This document shows, in pieces, positions 10,294-18,962 of a stretch of DNA of 64,000 nucleotides. The translations under genes and the position numbers were made by a program. Position 1 is the stretch's first letter. Each line of letters opens with the position of its first letter. This DNA is from Streptococcus merionis DSM 19192 (GTDB lineage: Bacteria > Bacillota > Bacilli > Lactobacillales > Streptococcaceae). The notes under the pieces were generated by a model. That model was given only the letters and a program-made list of their open reading frames with translations, made no database searches and was not told the origin of the DNA. Location: positions 91,109 through 155,108 of the forward strand of contig NZ_KB904555.1 in NCBI RefSeq assembly GCF_000380085.1. Reading direction: 5' to 3'.

Positions 10294-11019
10294 CTATATT
10301 CCTAACCGCTGCTTCAATGATTTCACATGATTACGGCTGACTGGCGCCTTGTAACCTCCCTTTAGGTGGAGTTGTAGGGTCTGGTTGAACCAAGGCTCAA
10401 TGGTTTCAATTTTTTCGAGCTGAACGAGATAGGCGCGATGGGTTCGCATAAAGGCATTTGGATCCAATCGTTCTTCCCAAACCAAGAGAGGATCAGAACT
10501 CTCATATCGTCGTCCCTTTGTAAGCACGAGACTCTTACCTTGCTGCGCTTCTACCATCAGAATATGATCCGTTGCGACCATATGAATGCGGCCATCGTCT
10601 TCAATGGGATGACTGGTTGCATAGAGCTGTTCTGGAGAAGCTTGGCCTGTGCCACGCAATTCCGATTCTCCCTTAACCTTATCCATGGCTTGAGCTAGCC
10701 GCTCAAATTCGTAGGGTTTTAACAAATAATCTCGGGCATTCTGCTCAAAGGCTGGAAGAGCGTATTGATCATAAGCTGTTGCAAATATAATCACTGGAGG
10801 ATTAGGCATCTTATTGACCATCTCAGCTAAAGCCATCCCTGACTCGTCAGTCAAGTGAATATCCAAGAATAGCACATCATAGCCCTGCTGAACCAACAAG
10901 GCCAAAGATGAGGCAATCCCATCTGCTTCTTCTATCTCTAACTCCTGATCGTAGACTTCCAACAAATAGCGGAGCTCCGCTCGTGCTAAAGGCTCATCAT
11001 CAACAATTAAAATCTTCAT
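10294..11019 (-). CDS. LytTR-family response regulator (LytT/BtsR-like)
   Basis: 241 residues. An N-terminal receiver domain carries the acidic pair in VDDEP, the phosphoacceptor Asp53 (FLDIHL) and the conserved Lys in LLKPYEF. A C-terminal LytTR DNA-binding domain follows (about residues 140-240) with the typical MRTHRAYLV element. Its start codon overlaps the stop of the kinase gene (ATGA), so the pair is translationally coupled. The adjacent CstA-family carrier is the likely target. In streptococci homologues may instead control lrgAB, which is not in this window. Confidence 0.9.
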   Translation of the reverse strand: MKILIVDDEPLARAELRYLLEVYDQELEIEEADGIASSLALLVQQGYDVLFLDIHLTDESGMALAEMVNKMPNPPVIIFATAYDQYALPAFEQNARDYLLKPYEFERLAQAMDKVKGESELRGTGQASPEQLYATSHPIEDDGRIHMVATDHILMVEAQQGKSLVLTKGRRYESSDPLLVWEERLDPNAFMRTHRAYLVQLEKIETIEPWFNQTLQLHLKGGYKAPVSRNHVKSLKQRLGI

Positions 11020-12788
11020 ACAACCTCCTCGGATGTCTCTTTATGCCTTACTTGTTGCAAGGGAATCTTTATGGTAGCAACAGTCCCTTTCTCATCACTA
11101 ACAAAGCGAAGGCTAGCGCCTTGTCCATACAGAAGTCCTAAGCGGCGAGTCAAATTATCGATAGCCGATCCCGTCCCTTCTACTGACCTTAGCTTCCCTT
11201 GGCCAAGCTGGGCCAGACGTTCTGGAGAAATCCCTACACCATTGTCCCTAACTTCTATTGTCAATCCTGCGTCAGTCTGATCCAACACCACTTCTAACAC
11301 ATTGCCAGATTTACGATTCCTAAAGGCATGTTTATAGGCATTTTCAACCAGAACCTGAAGGGCAAAGGGTGGAATGGTCTGTTTCACATCAACGCGTTCA
11401 GACCGAATCAAGTGATAAGACACTTTTTCGGGAAAACGGGCATTTTCAAGCGCCAAATAGGCATTGACCTGCTCCAATTCTTCAGCCAAGGGAATAAGAT
11501 TTTGCCTGGTTCCCTGTAAATTGGCCCGCAAAAATTTACCGAAATCTTGAACTAGAACACGCGCTTTCTCACTATCCATCCGAATTAAGGCTGAGATGGT
11601 ATTCAGCGCATTAAACAGAAAATGAGGGTTGACCTGAGCCTGCAAGGACTTGATTTCAGAATCCTGTAAGAGCCTCGTTGCTGTCTCTGCTTGGCCCAGC
11701 GCTAACTGGGTGGAAAAGACATTGCCCAAGCCCTGAGCTAATTGTTGCTCAACATGGGTCATACTGCGGCGCTCTGAAAAATAAAGCTTCAGCGTACCAA
11801 CCGTTTCCTCTTTAACCTTAAGCGGAATCACGATCGCACTCGATAGTGGACAGGCCGAAACATGACAATCAATCTCCTCACGCCGATGAGCCAACAAGAC
11901 TTGGCCAGAATCAATTGCTTGTTTTGCCAATGTCGTGAGAATCGCACCTTCTAGCAGATGATGGTCTTCTCCTTGCCCGACAAAAGCCAAAATGCGCTGA
12001 CGATCCGTCAAACTAACCGCCGCCACCTGCATGTACTGCTGGATAATCTTTGCCACCGGCTGACAGGAAGCCACTGATAACCCCTGTCGCAGATAAGGTA
12101 ACGTCTGATTAGCTAATTCTAACACCTCATAGGTCTGCACAGCTTTAGCCTGCTCTTCCAATTGCCGCGTTGCATTGATAATCGAGATGAAAATGGCCAT
12201 TCCAAGACTATTGGTCACCATCATAGGCAGGGCAATGAGACGCACTAAGTTCAAAGACTGAACCCTGTCAGCACTCAGCAGCAAAATACAGAGCATCTGA
12301 AGCATTTCCATGCCTACCCCTAAAAGGAGAACCGTCACAATCCCAACTTGCCGCTGCCGTTTGCCAAAATATCTTCCAGCCAAACCTGATGTTAAACCAA
12401 TGAGTACAGAGGAAAGGGCGTAGATCTGAGGTGCCAATCCTCCTTGAAGATAGCGCACAATAGCTGATATCAGCCCCACACCGAGCCCGACAAAAGGACC
12501 ACCTACAAGACCCGCAACCCCAATAGCTAACACTCTGGTATTGGCTAGAGAGGAAGTCGTCTGAATCTGGCTAGTCGTCTGATTGAGAAGATCAAAACTC
12601 TCAGTCACCTCAACCCCAGTATAGTTAGCCACTACCGCAAACAAGCTAAACAGCAACAGCAAAGTCAGCTGACTCCTAACCATTCTCGGCCGATTCACCA
12701 TCTGCTTAATATAAGGAATATGTACCAAAAGATAGGCCAGAATAATAATCAGACCACCACGTTCCAGCATCAATAAAAACAAATCCAT
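11016..12788 (-). CDS. LytS/BtsS-type sensor histidine kinase
   Basis: 590 residues. A membrane domain of the 5TM-5TMR_LYT type occupies about residues 1-210, a GAF-like domain about 230-365, and the His-kinase domain carries the phosphoacceptor in NPHFLFN (His389), an N-box (VENAYKHAF) and a G-box (DNGVGIS). This arrangement is that of LytS, BtsS and YpdA kinases, which sense pyruvate or cell-envelope state. It forms an operon with the LytTR regulator downstream. A weak cre-like sequence (GAAAACGCTACCA) lies just upstream near 12808. Confidence 0.9.
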   Translation of the reverse strand: MDLFLLMLERGGLIIILAYLLVHIPYIKQMVNRPRMVRSQLTLLLLFSLFAVVANYTGVEVTESFDLLNQTTSQIQTTSSLANTRVLAIGVAGLVGGPFVGLGVGLISAIVRYLQGGLAPQIYALSSVLIGLTSGLAGRYFGKRQRQVGIVTVLLLGVGMEMLQMLCILLLSADRVQSLNLVRLIALPMMVTNSLGMAIFISIINATRQLEEQAKAVQTYEVLELANQTLPYLRQGLSVASCQPVAKIIQQYMQVAAVSLTDRQRILAFVGQGEDHHLLEGAILTTLAKQAIDSGQVLLAHRREEIDCHVSACPLSSAIVIPLKVKEETVGTLKLYFSERRSMTHVEQQLAQGLGNVFSTQLALGQAETATRLLQDSEIKSLQAQVNPHFLFNALNTISALIRMDSEKARVLVQDFGKFLRANLQGTRQNLIPLAEELEQVNAYLALENARFPEKVSYHLIRSERVDVKQTIPPFALQVLVENAYKHAFRNRKSGNVLEVVLDQTDAGLTIEVRDNGVGISPERLAQLGQGKLRSVEGTGSAIDNLTRRLGLLYGQGASLRFVSDEKGTVATIKIPLQQVRHKETSEEVV

Positions 12789-13148
12789 ACCACACTACCA
12801 CCTATCCCGAAAACGCTACCACAAAAGTTAAGGTCTCCTTTATCTTAACAAATCGCCTTAAAATTTGCAAAAAACCTAAGAACCTGTTTCAAGCTTGACA
12901 CTTTCATCCAAAGCTAAATTTCTACTCCTCATCATTGGTTTTTTCAATATCATCAACATCCTTTCAAAAAATCAACCTGACGATCGAAAAACAACCTCCT
13001 GAATCAAGGCACCCCACTTGTCAGACAGTTCCTAAAAGACAGATATGACCCAAAGTTATGTTGAAAAGTATTTTAGAAGCCGTAAAGATACACATTTGAC
13101 AGTGAAAACCTTGTTTTTCTTTAAAATCTCACACTAAAAATATTTATT

Positions 13149-13183
13149 AGACTTGCTTGGAAACGCATTGAAAAAGCATTCTT
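13149..13183. repeat. Dispersed intergenic repeat, copy 2
   Basis: Begins AGACTTGCTT and contains GGAAACGCATTGAAAAA, matching 8261-8296. The two copies bracket the CstA-LytTS locus. Confidence 0.6.
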
Positions 13184-13264
13184 CACATCTCTACATATAA
13201 AACCAGCTACAACTAAAGGAAAAAATGACCCCCAGATAAGAAATCAACACCCTAAGACAAAACA

Positions 13265-13289
13265 AAAAGCCCACTGCTGTAGGCTTTCT
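13265..13289 (-). terminator. Minus-strand terminator-like hairpin
   Basis: AAAGCC pairs with GGCTTT, followed by TTGTTTTG on the minus strand. It could stop leftward transcription leaving the island. Confidence 0.45.
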
Positions 13290-13421
13290 GTAAGGTAATC
13301 TTTGAAATTAAAGCATTTTGTTATCCACGCACCAAAACACATCAAAACCAACGGCAACCATATAAACTTTTTAAGCCTTTTCACCTCATTTTCTAACACT
13401 TAAAGAAACATAAGGGAAACT

Positions 13422-13449
13422 CAAAGGGTAGTTAAAAAGGTAGTATAAA
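13422..13449. repeat. Candidate attL repeat
   Basis: CAAAGGGTA followed by AAAAAGGTAGTATAAA. It aligns to 23977-24004 at 22 of 28 positions with both sub-motifs in register. The exact crossover core cannot be fixed from one sequence. Confidence 0.5.
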
Positions 13450-13495
13450 ACGAGTTCAGCAGGCAAGGCTAGCGTGGCAATCAGCTACGCTTTTT

Positions 13496-13732
13496 TTAAC
13501 CCCAGAATGGAATATAATCGCCCTGTTGTAAAATCTTATCAACGGCTTGCCGTGCCTCTTCCTCTGATCGATAAACTGAGACGGTTTCCGTAAAGTCTTT
13601 AGTATGGTTTTGATGTCTAACTTCATAATGCCCAGGGTCTAGGTGTGTCACGAAAACAACACCGTTAGCCTTTTGCGTTGTTTGTTCTCTTAGTTTTGCT
13701 AATCTCTTTTTAATCGCTTGGTTCATCTTCAA
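13496..13732 (-). CDS. Small hypothetical island protein
   Basis: 78 residues, basic N-terminus then a compact alpha/beta-looking segment ending YIPFWG. I do not recognise a family. It is the last gene of the leftward block and overlaps the TerS-like gene upstream by 23 bases, so it is probably translated from the same message. A plus-strand hairpin with a T-run (about 13463-13497) overlaps its stop codon. Confidence 0.6.
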   Translation of the reverse strand: MKMNQAIKKRLAKLREQTTQKANGVVFVTHLDPGHYEVRHQNHTKDFTETVSVYRSEEEARQAVDKILQQGDYIPFWG

Positions 13733-14096
13733 ATCTCGCTTCTAACTCCTCCACAACCTCCAAGACATTTTCAACCTCATGGGCTTTATATGCCATGGTA
13801 AGAACTGTTTGGGCTGATTGCTGGCGTGCATAAGGACTGACAGACTTATCTAGCATGATTTCCCTTAGCACCTCTACCGCCTCAACGCTAGCAGATTGTA
13901 AAAGGGCTGTGGTTTGTTGTACAACGTCCGTCCGCGCTTTTCGATAAGCTCTTCGGAACGTCAGGGATTTCATATAATTATATCCTGTTGTACGAGCTAT
14001 ACCAGCTTTTTGAGTTGCCTCATCAATCGTCTTAGAAGTCATCAATGCTAAGAGAAACTTTTCTTGTTTGGGTGTCAGCTTGTCAGTTGTCCCCAC
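13710..14096 (-). CDS. Small terminase subunit-like protein (phBC6A51-type HTH)
   Basis: 128 residues. The N-terminal part (LTPKQEKFLLALMTSKTIDEATQKAG begins it, split here by type) reads as a helix-turn-helix with the pattern found in phage phBC6A51-type and small terminase proteins, and the rest is helical. In PICIs a TerS redirects the helper phage terminase to the island DNA. The position at the distal end of the leftward operon fits. The gene overlaps both neighbours. The assignment as TerS is from pattern and context; a generic phage HTH protein is the alternative. Confidence 0.65.
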   Translation of the reverse strand: MGTTDKLTPKQEKFLLALMTSKTIDEATQKAGIARTTGYNYMKSLTFRRAYRKARTDVVQQTTALLQSASVEAVEVLREIMLDKSVSPYARQQSAQTVLTMAYKAHEVENVLEVVEELEARFEDEPSD

Positions 14097-14337
14097 TTCC
14101 TGCCACCTCCTCTAAAATCGTTTGAATAGCCTGCCTACACTCCTTGCTAGCCCTAAATGTCTCATAATCTAGGCGGTGTGGAAAATCTTCCAATTTACCA
14201 GCAATTTCATCATTTAAGAGAAGCATAGGTAAGAAGTCAAACCATTGTTGTATGATTTCTTCCGTACTCTCCGTCTGTTCTTGTTCCAACTGCTGCCTCA
14301 ACTTTTTCAGTCGTTTTAAGAGTGCTTGCTCATTCAT
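14083..14337 (-). CDS. Small acidic helical island protein
   Basis: 84 residues, strongly helical with a heptad-like N-terminus (LKRLKKLRQQLEQEQ). No family is recognised. It overlaps the genes on both sides by 8-14 bases, so translation is coupled within the leftward packaging block. Confidence 0.6.
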   Translation of the reverse strand: MNEQALLKRLKKLRQQLEQEQTESTEEIIQQWFDFLPMLLLNDEIAGKLEDFPHRLDYETFRASKECRQAIQTILEEVAGSGDN

Positions 14338-15337
14338 CTACTACCCCACTTTCTGACGGTTTGTAAGTTGCCGCGTTTTCGGCCTGTCTATATCTATGTG
14401 CAAACTCTGGATCGCGTTTCAACTTCGATGCTAACCGACGTTCTAAGAATTGTAAATGTGCTGTAGGGTTATAATCATCTCGTCTAAAGTCCCAACGGTC
14501 TGTAGTCTTGTCATCATAACGTTCTTTTAGATACTTAAAACGAATAGTTATATCAAAATTTTCACTATCTCTGAAAATACGTTCATCAAATTCTTCAAAC
14601 TCATATTTTGGTGCTTGTACCTCGCGTTTGGTCAGGCTTAACAAACCAGAACGAGCAGAAGAAATTGCCTTATCCAACTCGCCCAATAGACGGTTAACCT
14701 CTTCAATGCGTTTATAACCTGCAATAATATTGTAAGGCTGCTTTACAAGGGTCAAATTTAAGTACTGATAACCATTGGGTTGTTCACTATCAGGCACATA
14801 GAAAAAGCTTAGCCCCATATGATTTATCGCTCTTATAACGTTATTTTCTTCAGCCATTCTGCTGTACTCAGGATCGTTTAAATAAAAAGCGTCTTCCTCT
14901 GGTACTCGTTTTTGTAAAGCGGAAAGGATGCTTATGTTGTCTCTATAAGCTGTTTCAATCTTTTTCAGCTCATACCTAGACAAATCACGATTAGGGTCTT
15001 CTAACATCTCTTTGACTTGGTAGGTGTCCATCAAGGATAATTCCATATCAAAATCTTGCCGACGTAATAGCTCCGCCTGTGGATTGTCGTAAACATTACG
15101 GCTATTTTTAAAGCGTTTCTCAATCTCCGTTAACTTCCCTTCGTTTTCGGCGATTCTATTTGCCTTGTATTCTTTGTACATTTTTGCAAGTACCCCTTGA
15201 CGCCGCTCCATATCTTCGTTTACTTTATCCGTGATGGTACTCCACTGCTGATATTTAGAAAGCTGATTCAAAGCCTCCAAATAAGTTTCCAAAATCTTCT
15301 TATACTCTTTTGTTTTTGTAAATCCTAGTTCAACCAT
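14330..15337 (-). CDS. Hypothetical 335-residue island protein
   Basis: A largely helical, charged protein with coiled-coil-like stretches at about residues 50-110 and 205-240. I see no signal peptide, membrane helix or catalytic motif. It starts the terminal leftward gene cluster, just after a strong terminator hairpin, and overlaps the next gene by eight bases. Position beside TerS suggests packaging or interference with a helper phage, but this is inference only; no function is assigned. Confidence 0.65.
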   Translation of the reverse strand: MVELGFTKTKEYKKILETYLEALNQLSKYQQWSTITDKVNEDMERRQGVLAKMYKEYKANRIAENEGKLTEIEKRFKNSRNVYDNPQAELLRRQDFDMELSLMDTYQVKEMLEDPNRDLSRYELKKIETAYRDNISILSALQKRVPEEDAFYLNDPEYSRMAEENNVIRAINHMGLSFFYVPDSEQPNGYQYLNLTLVKQPYNIIAGYKRIEEVNRLLGELDKAISSARSGLLSLTKREVQAPKYEFEEFDERIFRDSENFDITIRFKYLKERYDDKTTDRWDFRRDDYNPTAHLQFLERRLASKLKRDPEFAHRYRQAENAATYKPSESGVVDE

Positions 15338-15416
15338 TCTTTTTACCTCTCTTTTTTTACTGATTTACTGCATCGATTTTAACTCGCTACATTTTCAACA
15401 CCTCCTAGCTCCAAAA

Positions 15417-15479
15417 AAGAACCCGACGTATATCAAATAAAACAGACTTGATCTGCTTTATCGATTGCGTCAGGTTCTT
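15417..15479 (-). terminator. Nested hairpin terminator inside the island
   Basis: AAGAACCCGACG pairs with CGTCAGGTTCTT, with an inner stem AAACAGA/TCTGCTTT. The minus strand continues TTTTTTGG. It separates the replication-side genes from the packaging-side cluster. Confidence 0.7.
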
Positions 15480-15495
15480 CCTCTTTTGCAATTTA

Positions 15496-15663
15496 TTATA
15501 AATTTCTGCTAATTGTCGTCAAAACTTGGTAGGGCTGGCCATTTTTATATTTAATGGTGACCTCACCAAACCTTGGGATTTCAGCTGTTCCTATTATATC
15601 ATTTTTAGGGTACAAAATAAAGCCTTTTTTCAATAATCCTTTTAGATATCCCTCATGATCCAT
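15496..15663 (-). CDS. DUF3954-like small phage protein
   Basis: 55 residues (MDHEGYLKG start). The C-terminal part (IPRFGEVTIKYKNGQPYQVLT is the conserved area) resembles the small phage DUF3954 family, in which a 'G-x-hydrophobic-x-I-x-W/Y-x-NGKP' strand pair is typical. The start ATG shares its bases with the stop region of the upstream gene. Function is unknown. Confidence 0.55.
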   Translation of the reverse strand: MDHEGYLKGLLKKGFILYPKNDIIGTAEIPRFGEVTIKYKNGQPYQVLTTISRNL

Positions 15664-15884
15664 CAGTACCGCTCCTTTATTTTATCTAGTTCGTCATTGA
15701 TATTCTCTGTAAAAGAATAGGAAAACCGTACTCGGTATTCTCTAGCAATTAGCTTAGTGAATGTTGTAGGTTTAGCCTCTTCACCACAATTTTTTTGTAT
15801 ATAATTTTCAACTTCATTTATAAAATTTCTCACCTGGCTTGACTTCGGTAATATTACCTCATACGTAAATCGTTTCACTTTCAA
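15663..15884 (-). CDS. Small hypothetical island protein
   Basis: 73 residues beginning MKVKRFTYEV. It has alternating beta and helical character and ends with a helix (INDELDKIKERY) at the place where the two preceding island proteins carry a related helix (LNSIFERIAEA, LTESLERIAIT). It may be a distant third member of that group. The start overlaps the upstream stop (ATGA) and the stop overlaps the next start. Confidence 0.55.
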   Translation of the reverse strand: MKVKRFTYEVILPKSSQVRNFINEVENYIQKNCGEEAKPTTFTKLIAREYRVRFSYSFTENINDELDKIKERY

Positions 15885-16133
15885 CCCCTCCTATGTGTTT
15901 CGTTTTGGTTAGTTTTGTTCATTTTCGCTGTATCGCATGCTTCAGCTATCCGCTCAAAAATACTGTTCAGATTGCGCCTGTGCTGGTATGTAACGGATAA
16001 CTGACCCTTACGGTAGTCTATCTGATACTGCGGGTCTTTAAATGTACCCACCATATAGCCTATAATCGCATGGTTTACAAGCCAACATATCCGCGACAAA
16101 TCTAAAATGCCTGTGGTAGCGATTTGTTACCAT
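15881..16133 (-). pseudogene. Frameshifted paralogue of the upstream island gene
   Basis: The best start, ATG 16133, has a strong SD (GGAGGACTGAC) and codes MVTNRYHRHFRFVADM, which aligns with the start of the upstream paralogue, but that frame stops after about 30 codons. The conserved remainder (GYMVG...ERIAEA) lies in the next frame and is open from 16099, where only a TTG without SD is available. A one-base frameshift near 16080-16090 explains both facts. Programmed frameshifting is possible but I see no slippery heptamer. Confidence 0.6.
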
Positions 16134-16363
16134 GTCAGTCCTCCATTTCTTTTGTATGTGATTGCAATTCTTTCTAGGCTTTCGGTCAGATCCTTGTCTG
16201 CCTCATATTCAGCAACCAGTCGCCAGCCTGTGGACAATTTGGTCAGCGTGATTTCAACATCGGGCTGTGGATATAAACCAATAATATAGCCTTGAATTCC
16301 TAGTTTGATTTTATCGATTATGTCAAACTGCTTTGCTCCTGTCTGATAGTGATATTTCTTCAT
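16127..16363 (-). CDS. Small hypothetical island protein, paralogue of next gene
   Basis: 78 residues. ATG 16363 is chosen because GGAGGGACGAA precedes it; an open frame extends further upstream without SD. Shared pattern with the next gene: IQGYIIG...P...I...L...Y...L...ERIA. The stop codon overlaps the downstream ATG. It lies between the origin-like iterons and the packaging block. No function is known. Confidence 0.6.
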   Translation of the reverse strand: MKKYHYQTGAKQFDIIDKIKLGIQGYIIGLYPQPDVEITLTKLSTGWRLVAEYEADKDLTESLERIAITYKRNGGLTW

Positions 16364-16446
16364 TTCGTCCCTCCATTTTTTAATTATGTAAAATTTTACG
16401 ATTTTGTGACATTCTTGAAAAAAGAACGACAGCATACCTATCTATT

Positions 16447-16724
16447 TTTATACGGTTGTTTTATTCGGTTATTTGAAAACTAGCTCTTTTCAACCCCTTG
16501 CGCCCCAAGGGTTTTATCAGGTTTATACAGTATTACGGTTTTTTGAGCGCTTTTTTATTTATTAAGCTCTCGGCCTTTCTCTTGGCTATTTTTTCTTAAT
16601 ATCAAAAATAACTGTATAAACATGATAAACCGTATAAAGTATAAGCTAAACCCTTGATATGACTGAGTTTTGATTTTATCGCCTTTTTTAAAAAGGTGCT
16701 AAAGTAAACTAATAACCGTATAAA
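16447..16724. repeat. Iteron cluster, candidate replication origin of the island
   Basis: Five copies of AACCGTATAAA or close variants: inverted at 16447-16457 and 16522-16532 (TTTATACGGTT, TTTATACAGTA), direct at 16610-16620, 16628-16638 and 16714-16724. An inverted repeat (CCCTTG/CAAGGG, about 16494-16511) lies between. The cluster follows the helicase gene immediately, as replication origins do in SaPI-type islands. Confidence 0.65.
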
Positions 16725-16725
16725 G

Positions 16726-18447
16726 TCATTCCCTCTTGATTTTAAGGTACCCCCGTTCAAGTCTGGGTTTTCTTTGTTGCTCTGGGCGTGTCCTACCACT
16801 TTTAAATAAGTTATGGTTTGCCCACCCTGGTATATCATCCTTTGGTTGAAATCCTAGAGGCAACTCCCTGCCCGCTGGTGTCATCTTGGAATGCACCACA
16901 AACGTAGACGGTAAATGCTTCCTAATCTCCCGATGCAAAGCGTTCACCTTCAGGCTAGAATGGTGTTTATAATATTCTAGGTATTCACCCCATAGCCACC
17001 AGATGAAATAGTTGGGTAGGAACTCGCTTTCTAGTTCGTCCGTGAAAAATTCATCTACAAAACTAATAACGGGATTCATATCCTGCTGGAATTGGTGAAG
17101 CAGTTCCCTGCTGGCTTTTGGGTTGATGTCCATGACTGGCGTTTCAATAGCTAGTTTTAGAAGATACTCCAGAACTTCTTTACGTTTGATATAATCCTCT
17201 CGGATAGCCTTGTTAGGTTTGCCTTTGAAGGCGTTAGTAAACGGTAACACCCTGAAACGTCTATCTATTGCCCCTTTGTCCCCATCCATACGTGGAAAAC
17301 CGTTTGACGATTGAATAACCGTCATCTGTAAATTAAGACTATAGGGCTTCTTGCCTTTTTCTTCAATGGTCAAAAGATCCTCAGTAGTCAAGCTGAATAG
17401 CTCAGACGTATCTTTGATAATAGCATCTTTCTGCACGTCATCCCCAATCACAACGGACTTGCCTAGTAAAATGGATGTCGTAAACCGGCTTTTTTCTAGT
17501 CCTGTGATTTTCAGACTGGCCACATTGTCCAAGCCTACCAAGTTGATGATCAGTTGCTGAAGCGTTCCCTTACCAGTTCCACCCTCTCCATAGAGCCAAA
17601 AGATTTTTTTAAGCGGTAAACCAGTCACACATGCCCTAATCATTTGTAAAGCTAACTGATAACTTTCTTCATCTTGGTCAAATAGCTCTAGTAACCACCC
17701 TTCAGGCGTCCAGCCGTTAATATTTGGTTGCTGGGCATTCGGGTTGTAATTTGTGTCAATTTTTCGGATGACCGCAACTGTTGGATTAAATTCACTGAAT
17801 TGATTAGTACGGTGATTATAGAGACAATTGCCAAACGCTGTAAATTCATTCTGATTCGTCCTCAGTGGACTTTTACGGCCAATCTTATATAATACATCTT
17901 CGGCTTGTCTTTCGCTAAAGACTGGATTTATTAAGCTGATTAAATCCTTCATCAGCTCATTATCCTCTAAGTAATAACCTTTGTCTGGATTGTAAAAATA
18001 CAGTGGCGCACGCTGGTTTTTGGTTGCTGGTTGAATACGGATGAAACGGATGGATTTTTTAAGCATCAGGGCAACCCCTAGCGGATCTTTAGGAATAGCT
18101 TTCTTTTCGGCTTCTTGAGCTTTTTTCTTAATGTCGTTCTCAGCCTTCTGCCGTCTCAGATCGCCGTGCGGATGTTGTCGCCTCTCCCCATTGGCATAGT
18201 CCTTTTCATCCTGTTCAATTTCCTTAATCTTAATGATATAGTCAGGGTCATTCTTGGCTTCCTCATAAGCCTGGTCATAAGCTTCTTTTCTCAGACGCTC
18301 AATCTCATTATAGAGCTGTCCCTTTACATTTTTAAAAGTCTTAAAATATGTCTCAACCTTTTCTTTTTCTGGGACTTGATTGCCATCTACCGTTTTGGGC
18401 AGTTCGTCATCCTTTAAAATTTTATTAACAATTTCTTCCTTATCCAA
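16726..18447 (-). CDS. rep: Phage/plasmid primase-helicase (D5/P4 family, SF3) replication protein
   Basis: 573 residues. The N-terminal 140 residues are charged and coiled-coil-like; the rest is a D5_N-like domain followed by an SF3 helicase core with Walker A GEGGTGKGT and Walker B VVIGDD. The C-terminal part resembles the winged-helix DNA-binding region of P4-type replication proteins. It should unwind DNA at the adjacent iterons to start island replication. It overlaps the upstream gene by eight bases. No primase-polymerase domain is evident in this protein. Confidence 0.88.
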   Translation of the reverse strand: MDKEEIVNKILKDDELPKTVDGNQVPEKEKVETYFKTFKNVKGQLYNEIERLRKEAYDQAYEEAKNDPDYIIKIKEIEQDEKDYANGERRQHPHGDLRRQKAENDIKKKAQEAEKKAIPKDPLGVALMLKKSIRFIRIQPATKNQRAPLYFYNPDKGYYLEDNELMKDLISLINPVFSERQAEDVLYKIGRKSPLRTNQNEFTAFGNCLYNHRTNQFSEFNPTVAVIRKIDTNYNPNAQQPNINGWTPEGWLLELFDQDEESYQLALQMIRACVTGLPLKKIFWLYGEGGTGKGTLQQLIINLVGLDNVASLKITGLEKSRFTTSILLGKSVVIGDDVQKDAIIKDTSELFSLTTEDLLTIEEKGKKPYSLNLQMTVIQSSNGFPRMDGDKGAIDRRFRVLPFTNAFKGKPNKAIREDYIKRKEVLEYLLKLAIETPVMDINPKASRELLHQFQQDMNPVISFVDEFFTDELESEFLPNYFIWWLWGEYLEYYKHHSSLKVNALHREIRKHLPSTFVVHSKMTPAGRELPLGFQPKDDIPGWANHNLFKSGRTRPEQQRKPRLERGYLKIKRE

Positions 18448-18958
18448 GCTCTACCTCCTTATATATCCTTTTCATTGTTGCTAGAAAATGCCCTGCTAGG
18501 CCTTTCCGTCTAACAATAGCACTAAATACCTGTGTGACCTGCTCAAAGTCATAGCCGTGTAAAAACATCAGCTTAATGAGTGCTGTCGTGTCCTGCTTGG
18601 TGTATAGCCCTGTGGTGATGGTATCAAATAACCAGCCGTTAAATGGCAAGTACTGGCCTTCTCTAGTCTTGGTTAGCTTGTTACCCTCTAAGTCGTCTAA
18701 TATACCTATCAAGTCACCACTTGCCAAAGCTATCGGATAATCTCTAACCACTTGCCAGCTATTCAGCTTGATTAATCTATCTACAACCTTGACCATCAAG
18801 CCCTTGTAATAGAAATCTACTAAACAGCTATCCAGCGGTTCAAGATACAAAAATTTGAAGTGCTGGCCATTCTTTAAAACCCTAGTCGGTGTCTGTTTGA
18901 GAAAGCTAAATAGCTGTAATTTATCCTGTGAGATAATGAGTTCAATAATTCTGTACAT
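18440..18958 (-). CDS. Replication-module protein of unknown function
   Basis: 172 residues, mixed alpha/beta with no signal peptide. It sits immediately upstream of the helicase gene and overlaps it, where other PICIs encode a primase or replication accessory protein. I cannot see primase motifs, so the name is positional only. An AGAGGTGA ribosome-binding site precedes ATG 18958. Confidence 0.6.
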   Translation of the reverse strand: MYRIIELIISQDKLQLFSFLKQTPTRVLKNGQHFKFLYLEPLDSCLVDFYYKGLMVKVVDRLIKLNSWQVVRDYPIALASGDLIGILDDLEGNKLTKTREGQYLPFNGWLFDTITTGLYTKQDTTALIKLMFLHGYDFEQVTQVFSAIVRRKGLAGHFLATMKRIYKEVELG

Positions 18959-18962
18959 GTCA

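Larger units (their letters stand above)
12789..13421. other. Intergenic region left of the genomic island
   Basis: It holds the kinase promoter region, repeat copy 2 (13149-13183) and a minus-strand terminator-like hairpin (13265-13289). No gene is recognisable in 630 bases. Confidence 0.5.

Noticed and set aside
18440..18958. Calling this protein a primase
   Set aside because: The position fits but no primase motif is visible, so only a positional description is given.
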